64,000 nucleotides of DNA from JABDMH01 sp965223165 (GCA_965223165.1 CBDCVQ010000016.1:372001-436000), one strand, 5' to 3'; positions 34,136 to 43,414 are shown, counted from the first letter of the stretch. The notes: generated by a model from the sequence alone, not told the origin. Numbers and translations are program-made.

Positions 34136-35449
34136 TCAGGATGTTGCTTCTTTTTGATAGTAGTCATCGATCTCACGCACACGAGGTTCTCCAAGTTTGT
34201 CCAGGCTCTTGGCCACCATGAGGGAGACGGTAGCATCCCCTGTCACGTTGGTGATCGTCCTAACCATATCCAGCGGACGATCCACCGCAAAGATCAAGGC
34301 GAGGCCAGCCTCCGGCACCCCGATAGCCCCCAGTACAATGACCAGCATGATCATGCCGGCGCTGGGTACGGCGGCAGAGCCGATCGAAGCCAACGTGGCA
34401 GTGACAACGATCGAAATCTGAGCGCCTAAGGACAGGTCAATGCCAAAGGCCTGGGCGATAAAGACGGCTGCCACTCCCTGATAGAGGGAGGTGCCATCCA
34501 TGTTGACCGTCGCGCCGATCGGCAATACAAAGCTGCTGACCTCCTCGTCCACCCCCATGTGCTCATGTACCCGCTCCATGGTCACCGGAAGGGTGGCCGC
34601 GCTCGAACTTGTCGAGAAGGCCACCAACTGAGCAGGCCCGATGCCGGAGAAAAAGCGCTTGTATGAGAATCCGGCAAAGATGCGTGCCAGGGTGGGATAG
34701 AAGAAAAGTATCAACAATCCCAGTCCCAAAAGGACGCATACGGAGTACCACAGGAGTGCTTGAAATAGATCCCAAGTGGGTGCTTCCACCACCAGGGCAG
34801 CCAGCAGCGCAAAGACCCCATAAGGAGCGGTCAGCATGATAATGTCAATAAGCTTCAGAATCACCTCATTTAACGCATCCACAAACTCTTTGACCGGCCG
34901 GGCTTTTTCCGGATCGATCAAAATCAAGCCGATGCCGAAGAGGATCACAAAGAAGATGACCTGAAGCATATTGGTATTGTCGGTCATGGCCCCAAAGATG
35001 TTGCCTGGTACCAGGTCTACAATAGCCGAAAGAGGGCCCTGGTCCTTCTGCGCCATCGCTAGTTCGATCTTGTCGGAGGCCTCATCTGAGTAACCCTCCA
35101 TTAGACTTTGCCTACTGGCCTCGCTGATCGACACCCCCGGTTTGACCATATTCACGATGAAAAGACCAATGAGCACGGCTGATACGGTGGTCATCAAATA
35201 GATGAGGATCGTACGACCTCCCATCTTCGAGAGCTTGGAAATATCTTTTAGGTCACTCACGCCCTTGATCAGCGAGGCAATGATCAATGGAATCGCAATG
35301 AGCTTAAGCAGATTGATGAAAATGGTACCCCACGGCTTGATCCAATCGATGACAAACTCCTTCAGTCCTGCCATGCTGGCGGCGATTCCTACCACCACTC
35401 CCAAGAACATGCCGATTAGGATTTTCCAGTGCAGAGCTAAATTTTTCAT
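34136..35449 (-). CDS. Dicarboxylate/amino acid:cation symporter (DAACS family)
   Basis: A 437-residue inner-membrane transporter of the GltP/GltT/DctA fold, using Na+ or H+ to import glutamate, aspartate or C4-dicarboxylates. Family marks are the serine-rich hairpin AFSTSSSAATLPVT, the NMDGTSLYQG segment and the conserved FAVDRPLDMVRTITNVTGDA near the C-terminus. Length and topology (about eight hydrophobic segments and two re-entrant loops) are normal. It leads the minus-strand run 34136-30981. Which substrate is carried cannot be told. Confidence 0.93.
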   Translation of the reverse strand: MKNLALHWKILIGMFLGVVVGIAASMAGLKEFVIDWIKPWGTIFINLLKLIAIPLIIASLIKGVSDLKDISKLSKMGGRTILIYLMTTVSAVLIGLFIVNMVKPGVSISEASRQSLMEGYSDEASDKIELAMAQKDQGPLSAIVDLVPGNIFGAMTDNTNMLQVIFFVILFGIGLILIDPEKARPVKEFVDALNEVILKLIDIIMLTAPYGVFALLAALVVEAPTWDLFQALLWYSVCVLLGLGLLILFFYPTLARIFAGFSYKRFFSGIGPAQLVAFSTSSSAATLPVTMERVHEHMGVDEEVSSFVLPIGATVNMDGTSLYQGVAAVFIAQAFGIDLSLGAQISIVVTATLASIGSAAVPSAGMIMLVIVLGAIGVPEAGLALIFAVDRPLDMVRTITNVTGDATVSLMVAKSLDKLGEPRVREIDDYYQKEATS

Positions 35450-35556
35450 CAGATAGGTTTGTTTCGATTGGAGGCCTTAAAATAGAAAATAGTTTGGTAG
35501 CCCTACCTTAAGGCATATGGCCCCTAAATCGCGTATTTTCGCCGCAAATTAGTACT

Positions 35557-37011
35557 ATGAAAGGCAGGAGTGTGCTATATCTGTTATGCCTAATGAGCTG
35601 CTCATACGGTGTGACAGCTCAGTCGATGGAAGCGCCGTTGGATCAACGTCATTTGGAAGGCCACATGCGCATCCTGGCGTCAGACGAAATGCAGGGTAGA
35701 AAGGTCGGAGAAATGGGGGCAGCGGTTACGGCGAGATACTTGGCTGAGCACTTCAGACAATTTGGACTGCTTCCTGTCGGCGGGTCAAATGAGTACTACC
35801 AGTCCGTGCCGATCAAGCAGCGACTGCGCCATGAGGTCCCGCGTATCTACCTAGATGGGAAAGCGCTTGATGCGGAGGACTATCTGCTGCTCCGAGGACC
35901 GGACACATTGTCACCGACGGAGATCGTCGAAACTGGTTTTGCCCTTCGTGATGAGGTAGCCAATATGATGGTGGAAGATCGGGCGGTACTGGCTAGATTG
36001 GGATCTCCTGAGACATTGGACACCCGCAGGGCGATGGGCCTTTCACCGGTCAAGATGGAGGCCATCGAGCAGGGTAGGGGCAAGGCACTCATCGAAGTCT
36101 ACAGCGACCGTCTGCCATGGTCGCATGTCAAACGTCAACTGCAACGCAGAAGCATCTATCTGGACGATGCTAGGGTAGGAAACGCCTTTGTTCATTTGGT
36201 CATCGATCGGTCCGTGGAGGAGGACATTCATGAAGGACAGATGCTGTCGCTGGCGGCTCAGCCGCAAACGGTAGGTCTGGCGGCTATGAATGTGGTGGGA
36301 TTGCTCAAGGGCACCGATCCCTTGCTGCGAGAGGAGTACATTGTTTTATCGGCACACTACGACCATGTTGGCACCAAGATGATGACGGAGAAGGGGCAGG
36401 ACACAATCTTTAACGGAGCTCGGGACAATGGGTTTGGGATTACCGCACTGCTTGCCGCCGCAGAAGTCCTAGCTGCTGATCCTCCCAGACGGTCCGTCAT
36501 CTTTGTTGGGTTTACAGCGGAAGAAAGTGGCCTGTTGGGCAGTGAGTATTTTGTTCAACATCTTCCCGTGCCGGCGAAGCAGATTGTCTTCAATCTGAAC
36601 ACGGACGGAGCGGGTTATGCAGACACAAATCTCGTGTCGGTCATGGGGCTGGATCGAGTAGGCATCCGACATGTGACCGAGGAGGCATGCGCCCCGTATG
36701 GGCTGGAGGTATTTGCCGACCCTGCACCCGGGCAAAATCTTTTTGATCGCTCAGACAATGTTTGGTTTGCCCGCATAGGCATTCCGTGCGTCACCTTTTC
36801 GCCGGGTTTCAGAGAATTTGATGAGACCATCGCGCGGCACTATCATCAGCCATCGGACGATATTTCCGCATTGGATTTTGGCTATCTCTATCGATTTTGC
36901 AGGGCTTTTGTCGGTACGGCCCAAAGATTGGCCAACCGGGAGCAACGTCCCCAATGGGTTCCCAATGACAAGTACGAGCAGATCGCCAAGGAGTTGTATG
37001 ACTATGATTGA
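35557..37011 (+). CDS. M28 family zinc aminopeptidase, secreted
   Basis: A 484-residue protein with a signal peptide (about 1-22, ending GVTAQ). The co-catalytic zinc site of M28 peptidases is complete: LSAHYDHVG (His and Asp), GARDNGFG (bridging Asp), TAEESGLLGSEYF (catalytic Glu pair), NTDGAGY (Asp) and a late HYHQPSDD (His). An inserted PA-like segment (about 100-230) precedes the catalytic half. It should release N-terminal amino acids from peptides outside the inner membrane. TATTTTCG at 35534-35541 is a near match to the -7 box. Confidence 0.92.
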   Translation: MKGRSVLYLLCLMSCSYGVTAQSMEAPLDQRHLEGHMRILASDEMQGRKVGEMGAAVTARYLAEHFRQFGLLPVGGSNEYYQSVPIKQRLRHEVPRIYLDGKALDAEDYLLLRGPDTLSPTEIVETGFALRDEVANMMVEDRAVLARLGSPETLDTRRAMGLSPVKMEAIEQGRGKALIEVYSDRLPWSHVKRQLQRRSIYLDDARVGNAFVHLVIDRSVEEDIHEGQMLSLAAQPQTVGLAAMNVVGLLKGTDPLLREEYIVLSAHYDHVGTKMMTEKGQDTIFNGARDNGFGITALLAAAEVLAADPPRRSVIFVGFTAEESGLLGSEYFVQHLPVPAKQIVFNLNTDGAGYADTNLVSVMGLDRVGIRHVTEEACAPYGLEVFADPAPGQNLFDRSDNVWFARIGIPCVTFSPGFREFDETIARHYHQPSDDISALDFGYLYRFCRAFVGTAQRLANREQRPQWVPNDKYEQIAKELYDYD

Positions 37012-37065
37012 TCGGTCGAGCGCTCCGCGTATTTGATCCGTACCCTGCCAATCCTATTACCATCT

Positions 37066-37767
37066 TCAAAGTTGGAACGCACGGGTCATCTCACGCTTGC
37101 CCGGAGGACCAGCGAGCTTTTCGATGGTTAGCCCTTGCCGCTGGAGTCCTCTCCGGAAGCTCCCTTTGGCACAAAAGGTGACCAGACAACCGGGTCGATC
37201 CAAATTGGCCACGACGCTAGACAGCTGGGCAGTCTCCCAGTGCTGCGGCTGGGCGGAAGGGCCAAAAGCATCATAGAAAATTACATCATACGACTTGGGC
37301 TGGCAGTAATCTTCAAAGAGGACACGCTTCTTTTCAAAAGTGAAATTGTCGGCGAGGCTATGGGAACGGTCCCAGTCCAACGTATGCAGGGCCAGAAAAT
37401 CGATGTCAGGCAACAGATGCACATAGTTGAGCGACATCGCCACAGAAATGTCAATCGGATAGCCTTCCAGCGTCCGATAGTCGACAGTACAATCGGACAA
37501 CCTAGTGGCGGCCTCCCATGCCAAGGCAGCATTGAGCCCTGTCCCAAACCCATATTCCAGGATGCGCACCGTCTTTGGTCTATACGTCTGCATAAAATGG
37601 CGGAGGCCAGCTTCGATGTAGACATGAGTGCTTTCGGAAAGAGCCCCATGGACGGAGTGATAGGTATCGTTGAAGTGGTCAGATCTCAGCGAATCCGAGC
37701 CGTCGCCAGTCGTGAAGGGCTGTTGCTTAGTCAGGTCCAAGCCTAGTGGTGTCTTAAGTTTCGCCAA
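37066..37767 (-). CDS. mnmD: tRNA 5-methylaminomethyl-2-thiouridine methyltransferase, MnmD type
   Basis: A 233-residue stand-alone MnmD-like SAM methyltransferase, which carries out the final methylation of the wobble uridine (mnm5U) in some tRNAs. The SAM loop ILEYGFGTGLNAAL and the DVIFYDAFGPSAQPQ motif (catalytic-region Asp-Ala-Phe) match the family, and the protein lacks the FAD-dependent oxidase half found in fused MnmC. Another step of the same wobble modification, mnmA, is at 58243. The start ATG 37767 is the only good one. Confidence 0.88.
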   Translation of the reverse strand: MAKLKTPLGLDLTKQQPFTTGDGSDSLRSDHFNDTYHSVHGALSESTHVYIEAGLRHFMQTYRPKTVRILEYGFGTGLNAALAWEAATRLSDCTVDYRTLEGYPIDISVAMSLNYVHLLPDIDFLALHTLDWDRSHSLADNFTFEKKRVLFEDYCQPKSYDVIFYDAFGPSAQPQHWETAQLSSVVANLDRPGCLVTFCAKGSFRRGLQRQGLTIEKLAGPPGKREMTRAFQL

Positions 37768-37899
37768 AGAATATTGAGATCATTTTTCATCTTAATCAGG
37801 GCGCAAAACGCAGGCATAGCAGGCCCAACGGCAAGGCTTTACAACAGAGAGTAAGGGCAAATATGCCACAATAAAGGTCAGAAGATATGAAATCGACCA

Positions 37900-38232
37900 C
37901 TAGAGTACCTCCGAGACCTCCTCAGCGGTGATGTCGAAGTGCGATGCATCGTGAAAGCACTCCCCATCCTTGATGAGCAAGATTTGTGGAGACTCGTGAT
38001 GTACGGCAAAAGTGTCTGCGATACGAAAGCTGAGGTCGCGATGTCTGATTAGATCCAGCAGGTAGGTGTCGATGGGGTGGGAGCCATCCCATTGATCCTC
38101 AAGCCGCATTTTGGCAATCGTACTGATATTGCAGCGCGTACTGTGCTTGAAGATAAGTATGGGATGTGTGTATGATTTGGCTATGATGTGATCCAAATGG
38201 TCATCTGAAGACAAAGGTTTCCAATGAATCAT
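37900..38232 (-). CDS. ytxJ: YtxJ-like monothiol redox protein
   Basis: A 110-residue thioredoxin-fold protein of the YtxJ (DUF2847) family, with the single active-site Cys in FKHSTRCNIS (Cys34) and the cis-Pro region ESPQILLIK. In Firmicutes this family is linked with bacillithiol; Bacteroidota also carry it. It probably acts as a bacilliredoxin that removes bacillithiol from oxidised proteins. It starts 2 nt after the stop of a tiny lipoprotein gene, so the two are almost certainly cotranscribed. Confidence 0.88.
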   Translation of the reverse strand: MIHWKPLSSDDHLDHIIAKSYTHPILIFKHSTRCNISTIAKMRLEDQWDGSHPIDTYLLDLIRHRDLSFRIADTFAVHHESPQILLIKDGECFHDASHFDITAEEVSEVL

Positions 38233-38234
38233 TT

Positions 38235-38399
38235 TTACTTGTGGATGTTCAAAACCGTCTTAACAACGGGAGTAGCAACTTGTTCAAGTGAGAAGTCGCT
38301 GGGACACCCGATACCCCGGTTGCAGGAAGACAAAGTCAGGAGCAAGGCAGCGATACACAAGAGACTACCAATCACTTTTTTGATACCCCTCATATTCAT
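38235..38399 (-). CDS. Tiny lipoprotein, 54 aa
   Basis: The reverse strand from ATG 38399 reads MNMRGIKKVIGSLLCIAALL, then a lipobox LSSC, then NRGIGCPSDFSLEQ and ends at TAA 38235-38237. It is a complete signal and lipobox with only ~30 mature residues, including a second Cys in a GCPSD motif. Reading continues 2 nt later into ytxJ. Similar very short Bacteroidota lipoproteins with a GCP motif exist as unnamed hypotheticals. The second Cys next to a bacilliredoxin gene hints at a thiol-linked envelope role, which is only an inference. A second ATG at 38393 could also serve. Confidence 0.72.
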   Translation of the reverse strand: MNMRGIKKVIGSLLCIAALLLTLSSCNRGIGCPSDFSLEQVATPVVKTVLNIHK

Positions 38400-38517
38400 G
38401 ATTTCTTTTATTTATTTTGAGCAAAATTGTTCATAGATCTCAAACGACCTTGGCACTTTCTTTAGTGTCTCTTCTCAGCCGGCGCCAGTCTAATCGTTCT
38501 GCGAGCCTAAATTAGTT

Positions 38518-39867
38518 ATGAAAATACACTTGATCGCGATAGGTGGCAGTATAATGCACAACCTCGCCCTAACATTACAAAAAGCGGGCCACGATGTCAC
38601 CGGTTCTGACGACGAAATCTATGATCCGGCCCGGTCAAGACTCTCCGCGCACGGGCTGCTTCCAGCTCAGATGGGATGGGACGCGGCTCGACTGAATCCC
38701 AGCATCGATCTCGTCATCCTCGGCATGCATGCCCGCGAAACCAACCCTGAGCTGGCTCGCGCACACGAATTGGAGATCCCGGTCCTGTCCTTTCCGGCCT
38801 TCGTCTACGCCCAATCCAAGCAGAAACAGCGAGTTGTCGTGGCGGGCAGCCACGGCAAAACGACGACCACCAGCATGATCCTACACGTGCTCCGGGCGGT
38901 CGAACGCGACTTTGACTATCTGGTGGGAGCGCAACTAGACGGCTTTGAGACCATGGTCCAACTCAGCGATGCACCCCTGATCGTCATGGAGGGGGATGAA
39001 TATCTCTCCTCAGCGGAAGATCGCGTGCCCAAGATATGGCACTATCGGCCCCAACTATCCATTATCACCGTCCTGGCCTGGGATCACATGAACGTATTTC
39101 CGACCTACCGCGACTACTTAGCTGCCTTCGAAGGCTTTCTCGATCGGATGCCGGATGGCGCGCAGGTCCTTTATCATCAGGAGCCCGACCTGGAAGCACT
39201 ATTGAAGCCCTATCGGGCCCGGCTGATGTGTACGCCTTATCGGGGTTTTGGGTTTCAACTTCATGGTGGGCAGGGACATTTTCTGCTAGGGGGCCAATGG
39301 CACCCGGTGCAGGTGTTTGGTGCGCACAATATGCAGAATATGCATGCGGCCTATGGCATCTTGCAACGTCTCGGGGTGAGCGATGATCAATTTGCGCGCG
39401 CCATGGCCACCTTTACCGGGGCCGCCAAGCGACTGCAAGTCTTGCATGAGGGGCCGACTTCCATTTGCTATCAAGACTTTGCCCATGCACCAAGCAAGGT
39501 GCGGGCAACCACCTCCGCAGTCAAGCAAAGATACCCGTCTCGCCGTCTGACTGCCTGTGTCGAGCTGCATACGTATAGCAGCTTCAATAAACAATTTATG
39601 GTGCAGTACGCGGGAGCGTTAGATGCTGCTGATCAGGCCGTCGTGTACTTCAGCAAACATACGCTGAAAATGAAGAAAATGCCGCCGATTACGGATCAAG
39701 ACATCACGGCTTCCTTTGGCCGGCAAGACCTGATGGTTTTTACCGAGGTCGAGGCACTGACTGCCTATCTGCAGGGGCAACGTTGGTCAGACCACAATCT
39801 CCTGCTGATGAGTTCCGGTACGTTTGGTGGACTCGATCACGCGACCATTTGGAAAGAGGAAGACTAG
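38518..39867 (+). CDS. mpl: Mpl-like Mur ligase (UDP-MurNAc:peptide ligase family)
   Basis: A 449-residue Mur ligase. The N-terminal UDP-binding fold (MKIHLIAIGGSIMHNLAL, TGSDDEIYDP), the ATP P-loop GSHGKTTTTSMI and the EGDEYLSSAEDR motif are all present. In peptidoglycan recycling, Mpl attaches recovered L-Ala-D-Glu-mDAP tripeptide to UDP-MurNAc. Length agrees with Bacteroidota Mpl homologues rather than MurC, since the first domain is of Mpl type (IGGSIMHNLA). It is encoded alone, with intergenic DNA on both sides. Confidence 0.9.
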   Translation: MKIHLIAIGGSIMHNLALTLQKAGHDVTGSDDEIYDPARSRLSAHGLLPAQMGWDAARLNPSIDLVILGMHARETNPELARAHELEIPVLSFPAFVYAQSKQKQRVVVAGSHGKTTTTSMILHVLRAVERDFDYLVGAQLDGFETMVQLSDAPLIVMEGDEYLSSAEDRVPKIWHYRPQLSIITVLAWDHMNVFPTYRDYLAAFEGFLDRMPDGAQVLYHQEPDLEALLKPYRARLMCTPYRGFGFQLHGGQGHFLLGGQWHPVQVFGAHNMQNMHAAYGILQRLGVSDDQFARAMATFTGAAKRLQVLHEGPTSICYQDFAHAPSKVRATTSAVKQRYPSRRLTACVELHTYSSFNKQFMVQYAGALDAADQAVVYFSKHTLKMKKMPPITDQDITASFGRQDLMVFTEVEALTAYLQGQRWSDHNLLLMSSGTFGGLDHATIWKEED

Positions 39868-40056
39868 CGGAGTTTCATGCTGAAGGGACGGTCTTAATCA
39901 GGGGGGCATGGGGTCGCGGGGTTTCGGAAGAAATACAGACGTCTGCGCAACCATCCAACAGCTCTACAATCAGCATTCCTTTCTAGTGATAGGCGCTTAC
40001 GTGACGAAAAGGCTCCCCATAACCGTAGGAGAGGTCGTGCACCGGCAAGGATCACC

Positions 40057-40088
40057 TTGACTTCATTCTCGGAGAAAAGCTATTTTTG
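40057..40088 (+). promoter_or_regulatory. Bacteroidota-type promoter of pdhB
   Basis: TTG at 40057-40059 is followed 21 nt later by TATTTTTG at 40081-40088, fitting the Bacteroidota -33/-7 pattern (TTG, 19-21 nt, TAnnTTTG). The pdhB ATG lies at 40112, leaving a ~17-nt leader. This is the best promoter match in the window. Confidence 0.6.
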
Positions 40089-40111
40089 CGGCGCATAAAC
40101 CACAGAGAGTC

Positions 40112-41096
40112 ATGGCAAGAGAGATCGCACTGAGAGACGCCCTCCGGGAAGCAATGAGCGAGGAGATGCGCAGGGACCCAAATGTCTTCTTGATGGGACG
40201 AGGAGGTTGCCGAGTACAATGGGGCATACAAGGTGAGCAAGGGTATGCTTGACGAATTTGGTCCGGAGCGCGTCATCGATACCCCTATTACGGAGCTTGG
40301 TTTTGCCGGTCTCGGAGTGGGCGCCGCCATGAACGGCCTGAGGCCGATCGTGGAGTTCATGACTTGGAATTTTGCCGTTTTGGCCTTTGATCAAATAGTC
40401 AACAACGCGGCCAAGACATTATCGCAGTCCGCTGGAGAGTTTAACTGCCCCATCGTCTTTAGGGGCCCTTCGGGTGCTGCCGGTCAGTTGGCACAGCAGC
40501 ACAGCCAGACCTTCGAAAGCTGGATGGCCAACTGCCCTGGCCTCAAGGTAGTATCATGCACGGATCCGGCCGATGCGAAAGGCCTGTTGAAGTCGGCCAT
40601 TCGAGATGATGACCCCGTCTGTTACATGGAGTCCGAATTGCTCTACGGAATGAAAGGTGAGGTGCCGGAAGACGAGTATCTCACACCGATCGGCCAGGCG
40701 GCGATTAGGAGGGAAGGCACCGATGTGACCATTGTATCTTTTAATAAGATGATGGTGGAGGTCAAAGCAGCTGCAGAGGAGTTGGCCAAAGAGGGGATCT
40801 CTGCCGAAGTCATCGACCTACGCACGATCAAACCGCTTGACCATGCGACCATCGTGCAGTCCGTCCAGAAGACCAATCGATTGATCGTCGTCGATGAGTC
40901 CTGGCCTTTTGCAGGTGTGTCCGCGGAAGTGGCTTATGAGGTGCAGAAATACGCATTCGACTACCTAGATGCCCCGGTCACAAGAGTCAATTCGGCCGAT
41001 ACCTCTTTGCCCTACGCCCCTACCTTGGTGGAAGAGTATCTTCCCAATCCGCAAAAGGTCATCAAGGCAGTCAAGGAGGTGATGTACGTAGCTTAG
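40112..41096 (+). CDS. pdhB: Pyruvate dehydrogenase E1 component, beta subunit, with a 1-nt frameshift
   Basis: ATG 40112 starts MAREIALRDALREAMSEEM and DPNVFLMG, a normal E1-beta N-terminus. One extra C at 40199 then shifts the frame; reading resumes from 40200 as EEVAEYNGAYKVSKGMLDEF, which continues to the stop at 41094-41096. Corrected length is about 327 residues, the usual size. E1-beta works with E1-alpha, E2 and E3 to turn pyruvate into acetyl-CoA; TPITELGFAGLGVGAAMNG and the VVDESWPFAGVSAEV region are typical. The enzyme is usually essential, so a sequencing or assembly error is likely. Without a correction only the frame from ATG 40233 is intact, lacking the thiamine-site N-terminus. 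Confidence 0.85.
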
Positions 41097-41178
41097 CCGC
41101 CGACAGGCCGTCTATCGCCAGATAACCCGGCGCTCGGTCTAGGCAAGGCTCCTGTGTCAATCCTATGCAGCTGGGACG

Positions 41179-42237
41179 ATGAGCATATACACACAAATCA
41201 CGAAAGGTCCTCGACCGGAGCTGCCGGATGCTCGTCTGCTGCGCATCCAGACCATTGATCTACACACCGCCGGAGAGCCCCTAAGGGTGATCCTTGGCGG
41301 ATGGCCAGAGTTGCAGGGGAGGAGTGTGCTGGACTACCGTGACGACTGTAGGCAGCGGTTTGATCATCTCCGCACCGCTCTGATGTGGGAGCCTCGAGGC
41401 CATGCCGATATGTACGGGTGCCTGATCACCCCGCCCAACGATGATGGGGCTGATTTTGGAGTCGTCTTCATGCACAATGCCGGCTACAGTACCATGTGTG
41501 GCCATGCCGTCATAGCATTAACCAGACTGGCCAAGGAGCTGTCCTGGAAGACGGCTGTTGACGGGATGATCACCCTAGAGATTGACGCACCTTGCGGCAG
41601 AGTACGGAGTGAGATCGCAACATCCGATCCAGGGGACTATCCGATCGGATTTGATGGCGTACCCTCCTTTCTGGCACAAAGGGATCGTGAGTTGCAGCTG
41701 CAGGATGGACGTAGAGTGCGCTATGATCTAGCCTACGGAGGCGCCTTCTATGCCTACGTGGATGCCGATGAACTCTCACTTGAGCTGAATGAGTCTAATT
41801 ATCACCAAATCATATCATTAGGCAGGCAGATCAAGAGCAGGGTGATATCGCAGGAGCCCGATCTATCCCACCCGCATGACGAGCGACTCGGTTTTCTGTA
41901 TGGCACCATTTTCACCAGTCAGATCGCCAGCGATGGCGCGCACAGTCGCAATGTCTGTGTTTTTGCCGATGGAGAAGTGGATCGGTGCCCCACGGGAAGT
42001 GGTGCGTCCGGTCGTATGGCCATACGACAGGCTAAAGGCCAGTTGGCAAAGGACGAAGTCTTTGTGATTGAAAGTTTGGTGGGCAGTCGTTTCGCCGCTT
42101 CCTACGCTCAGACACTTTCCGTCGGCCCTTACCAGGCCGTGATACCGCATGTGCGTGGCAATGCTTTTCTCACCGGCCAGCACGAGTTTCTGATCGATCC
42201 AACCGATCCTTTGCGTCACGGCTTCCTCCTACGGTAA
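41179..42237 (+). CDS. Proline racemase-fold enzyme, probable trans-3-hydroxy-L-proline dehydratase
   Basis: A 352-residue member of the proline racemase superfamily. Racemases and 4-hydroxyproline epimerases use two Cys. Here the first is present (STMCGHAV, Cys107), but the second position is Thr (DRCPTGSGASGRM, Thr272). The Cys/Thr pair is the known mark of trans-3-hydroxy-L-proline dehydratase, which yields delta-1-pyrroline-2-carboxylate. The extra Cys at 270 is two positions off the usual site. Role: probable use of collagen-type or plant hydroxyproline as nutrient. Neighbouring genes show no dedicated pathway. Confidence 0.85.
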   Translation: MSIYTQITKGPRPELPDARLLRIQTIDLHTAGEPLRVILGGWPELQGRSVLDYRDDCRQRFDHLRTALMWEPRGHADMYGCLITPPNDDGADFGVVFMHNAGYSTMCGHAVIALTRLAKELSWKTAVDGMITLEIDAPCGRVRSEIATSDPGDYPIGFDGVPSFLAQRDRELQLQDGRRVRYDLAYGGAFYAYVDADELSLELNESNYHQIISLGRQIKSRVISQEPDLSHPHDERLGFLYGTIFTSQIASDGAHSRNVCVFADGEVDRCPTGSGASGRMAIRQAKGQLAKDEVFVIESLVGSRFAASYAQTLSVGPYQAVIPHVRGNAFLTGQHEFLIDPTDPLRHGFLLR

Positions 42238-42332
42238 CTTTCTTATTTTGAATTGAATGCAGCTTCTCCCCAAACCTTGATTGGCAAGGAAAATGTAGTG
42301 ACTAATCGCGATCATTTCTACGATGCCATTGC

Positions 42333-43388
42333 ATGAACTTTGAAGAGATCGACATACAGGCGTTTTTGTACTCGGCGGTTCCCACACGGTTTCAGGATAC
42401 GGATCCCCGTGACTTTGAAGACTTCGTCGGTCGCCTCTTTGAGGACAATGGGTATCTCCTCGAGCAGACGAGCTACAGTGCTGATTTTGGCGCAGATCTG
42501 ATTGTGGAGCTAGACGGCACCCGGACCGCCGTGCAGGTTAAGAGATTTCATGAAGCGCACAAAGTGGGTGTGCCCGAAATCAATCAAGTGATCGGAGCAC
42601 AGCAGTACTATCACTGCGATCAGGGCATGGTCATCACGACCTCCTCCTATACCAGCTCAGCTAGGGAGCTAGCGGAAAAAGCGGAGATCCTGTTGTGGGA
42701 CTGGTACCGCCTACTGCAGGCATTGGCAGATACCTATTGGGGAGGCCTGGATTATTTTGAATACTACCGCCGAAACCCCGCCCAGGTGAAGGCGGGCGAT
42801 GTGGGACTCGTATTTCGACTGACGGAGGTAGAAGAGGACGATCTCGATGAAGAAGGTCGCCGCTATGTCTCCGCCGAATTGGAAAACACTAGCGCCTCAA
42901 ACATCCAATTATTTTGCGAGCTCCCTACGTACATCACACATGCACGAAAGCAATATGGGGCCCAGGGTTGGAGCCAAGATAGCTTTGAACATGGGAGCAT
43001 CTACGCCGGGGCTACCGTGAGCCTGGCATTCTACTTTTCTGCCAAGCAGGTCGCTTCGGTACATCCCGCCGATCGGATCATCTTAACCCTTCACATGGTT
43101 CCGTCCGGCGAGGCCTTTTTTCTGGAAGAAGAGGTGGGCGGCCGAAAGAAGGACTGCTTTCTGGTCACCTTCGTGTTTGGTCGACACTCCCAGGACTATC
43201 AGGCAATGATCAGATTTAGAGACGAAATATTACTGCCATCGCGAGGTGGAAGGCAGATGGTCAGCGTATATTATCGATTGGGCACATGGCTCAAACCACA
43301 CTTGAAGTGCCGACCGATGCTACAGGCCCTACTCTTGCCCGGCTTAAAGGCTGTGGTGGCGGCGGTGCGAAGAATCCACCGGCTATGA
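42333..43388 (+). CDS. Mrr-like restriction endonuclease-fold protein
   Basis: A 351-residue protein whose first ~130 residues form an Mrr_cat-type PD-(D/E)xK nuclease domain: DFEDFVGRLFEDNGY (helix with conserved E-region), SADFGADLIVE (catalytic Asp) and AVQVKRF (catalytic Q-x-K). This is followed by GVPEINQVIGAQQYY and GMVITTSSYTSSARELA. The remaining ~215 residues are mostly beta-rich and unrecognised, ending in a basic segment. Such proteins cut modified or foreign DNA or act in repair. No methylase or ATPase partner lies next to it, so a type IV-like or housekeeping role are both open. Confidence 0.8.
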   Translation: MNFEEIDIQAFLYSAVPTRFQDTDPRDFEDFVGRLFEDNGYLLEQTSYSADFGADLIVELDGTRTAVQVKRFHEAHKVGVPEINQVIGAQQYYHCDQGMVITTSSYTSSARELAEKAEILLWDWYRLLQALADTYWGGLDYFEYYRRNPAQVKAGDVGLVFRLTEVEEDDLDEEGRRYVSAELENTSASNIQLFCELPTYITHARKQYGAQGWSQDSFEHGSIYAGATVSLAFYFSAKQVASVHPADRIILTLHMVPSGEAFFLEEEVGGRKKDCFLVTFVFGRHSQDYQAMIRFRDEILLPSRGGRQMVSVYYRLGTWLKPHLKCRPMLQALLLPGLKAVVAAVRRIHRL

Positions 43389-43414
43389 TAATACACGAGC
43401 CAAGGATGCCCGAT

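Noticed and set aside
37018..37065. Possible bidirectional terminator between the M28 peptidase and mnmD genes
   Set aside because: I found no inverted repeat with a T-run in the short convergent gap.
38224..38436. 70-residue plus-strand frame
   Set aside because: It is opposite the 54-residue lipoprotein and ytxJ, whose signal, lipobox and tight spacing are far better supported.
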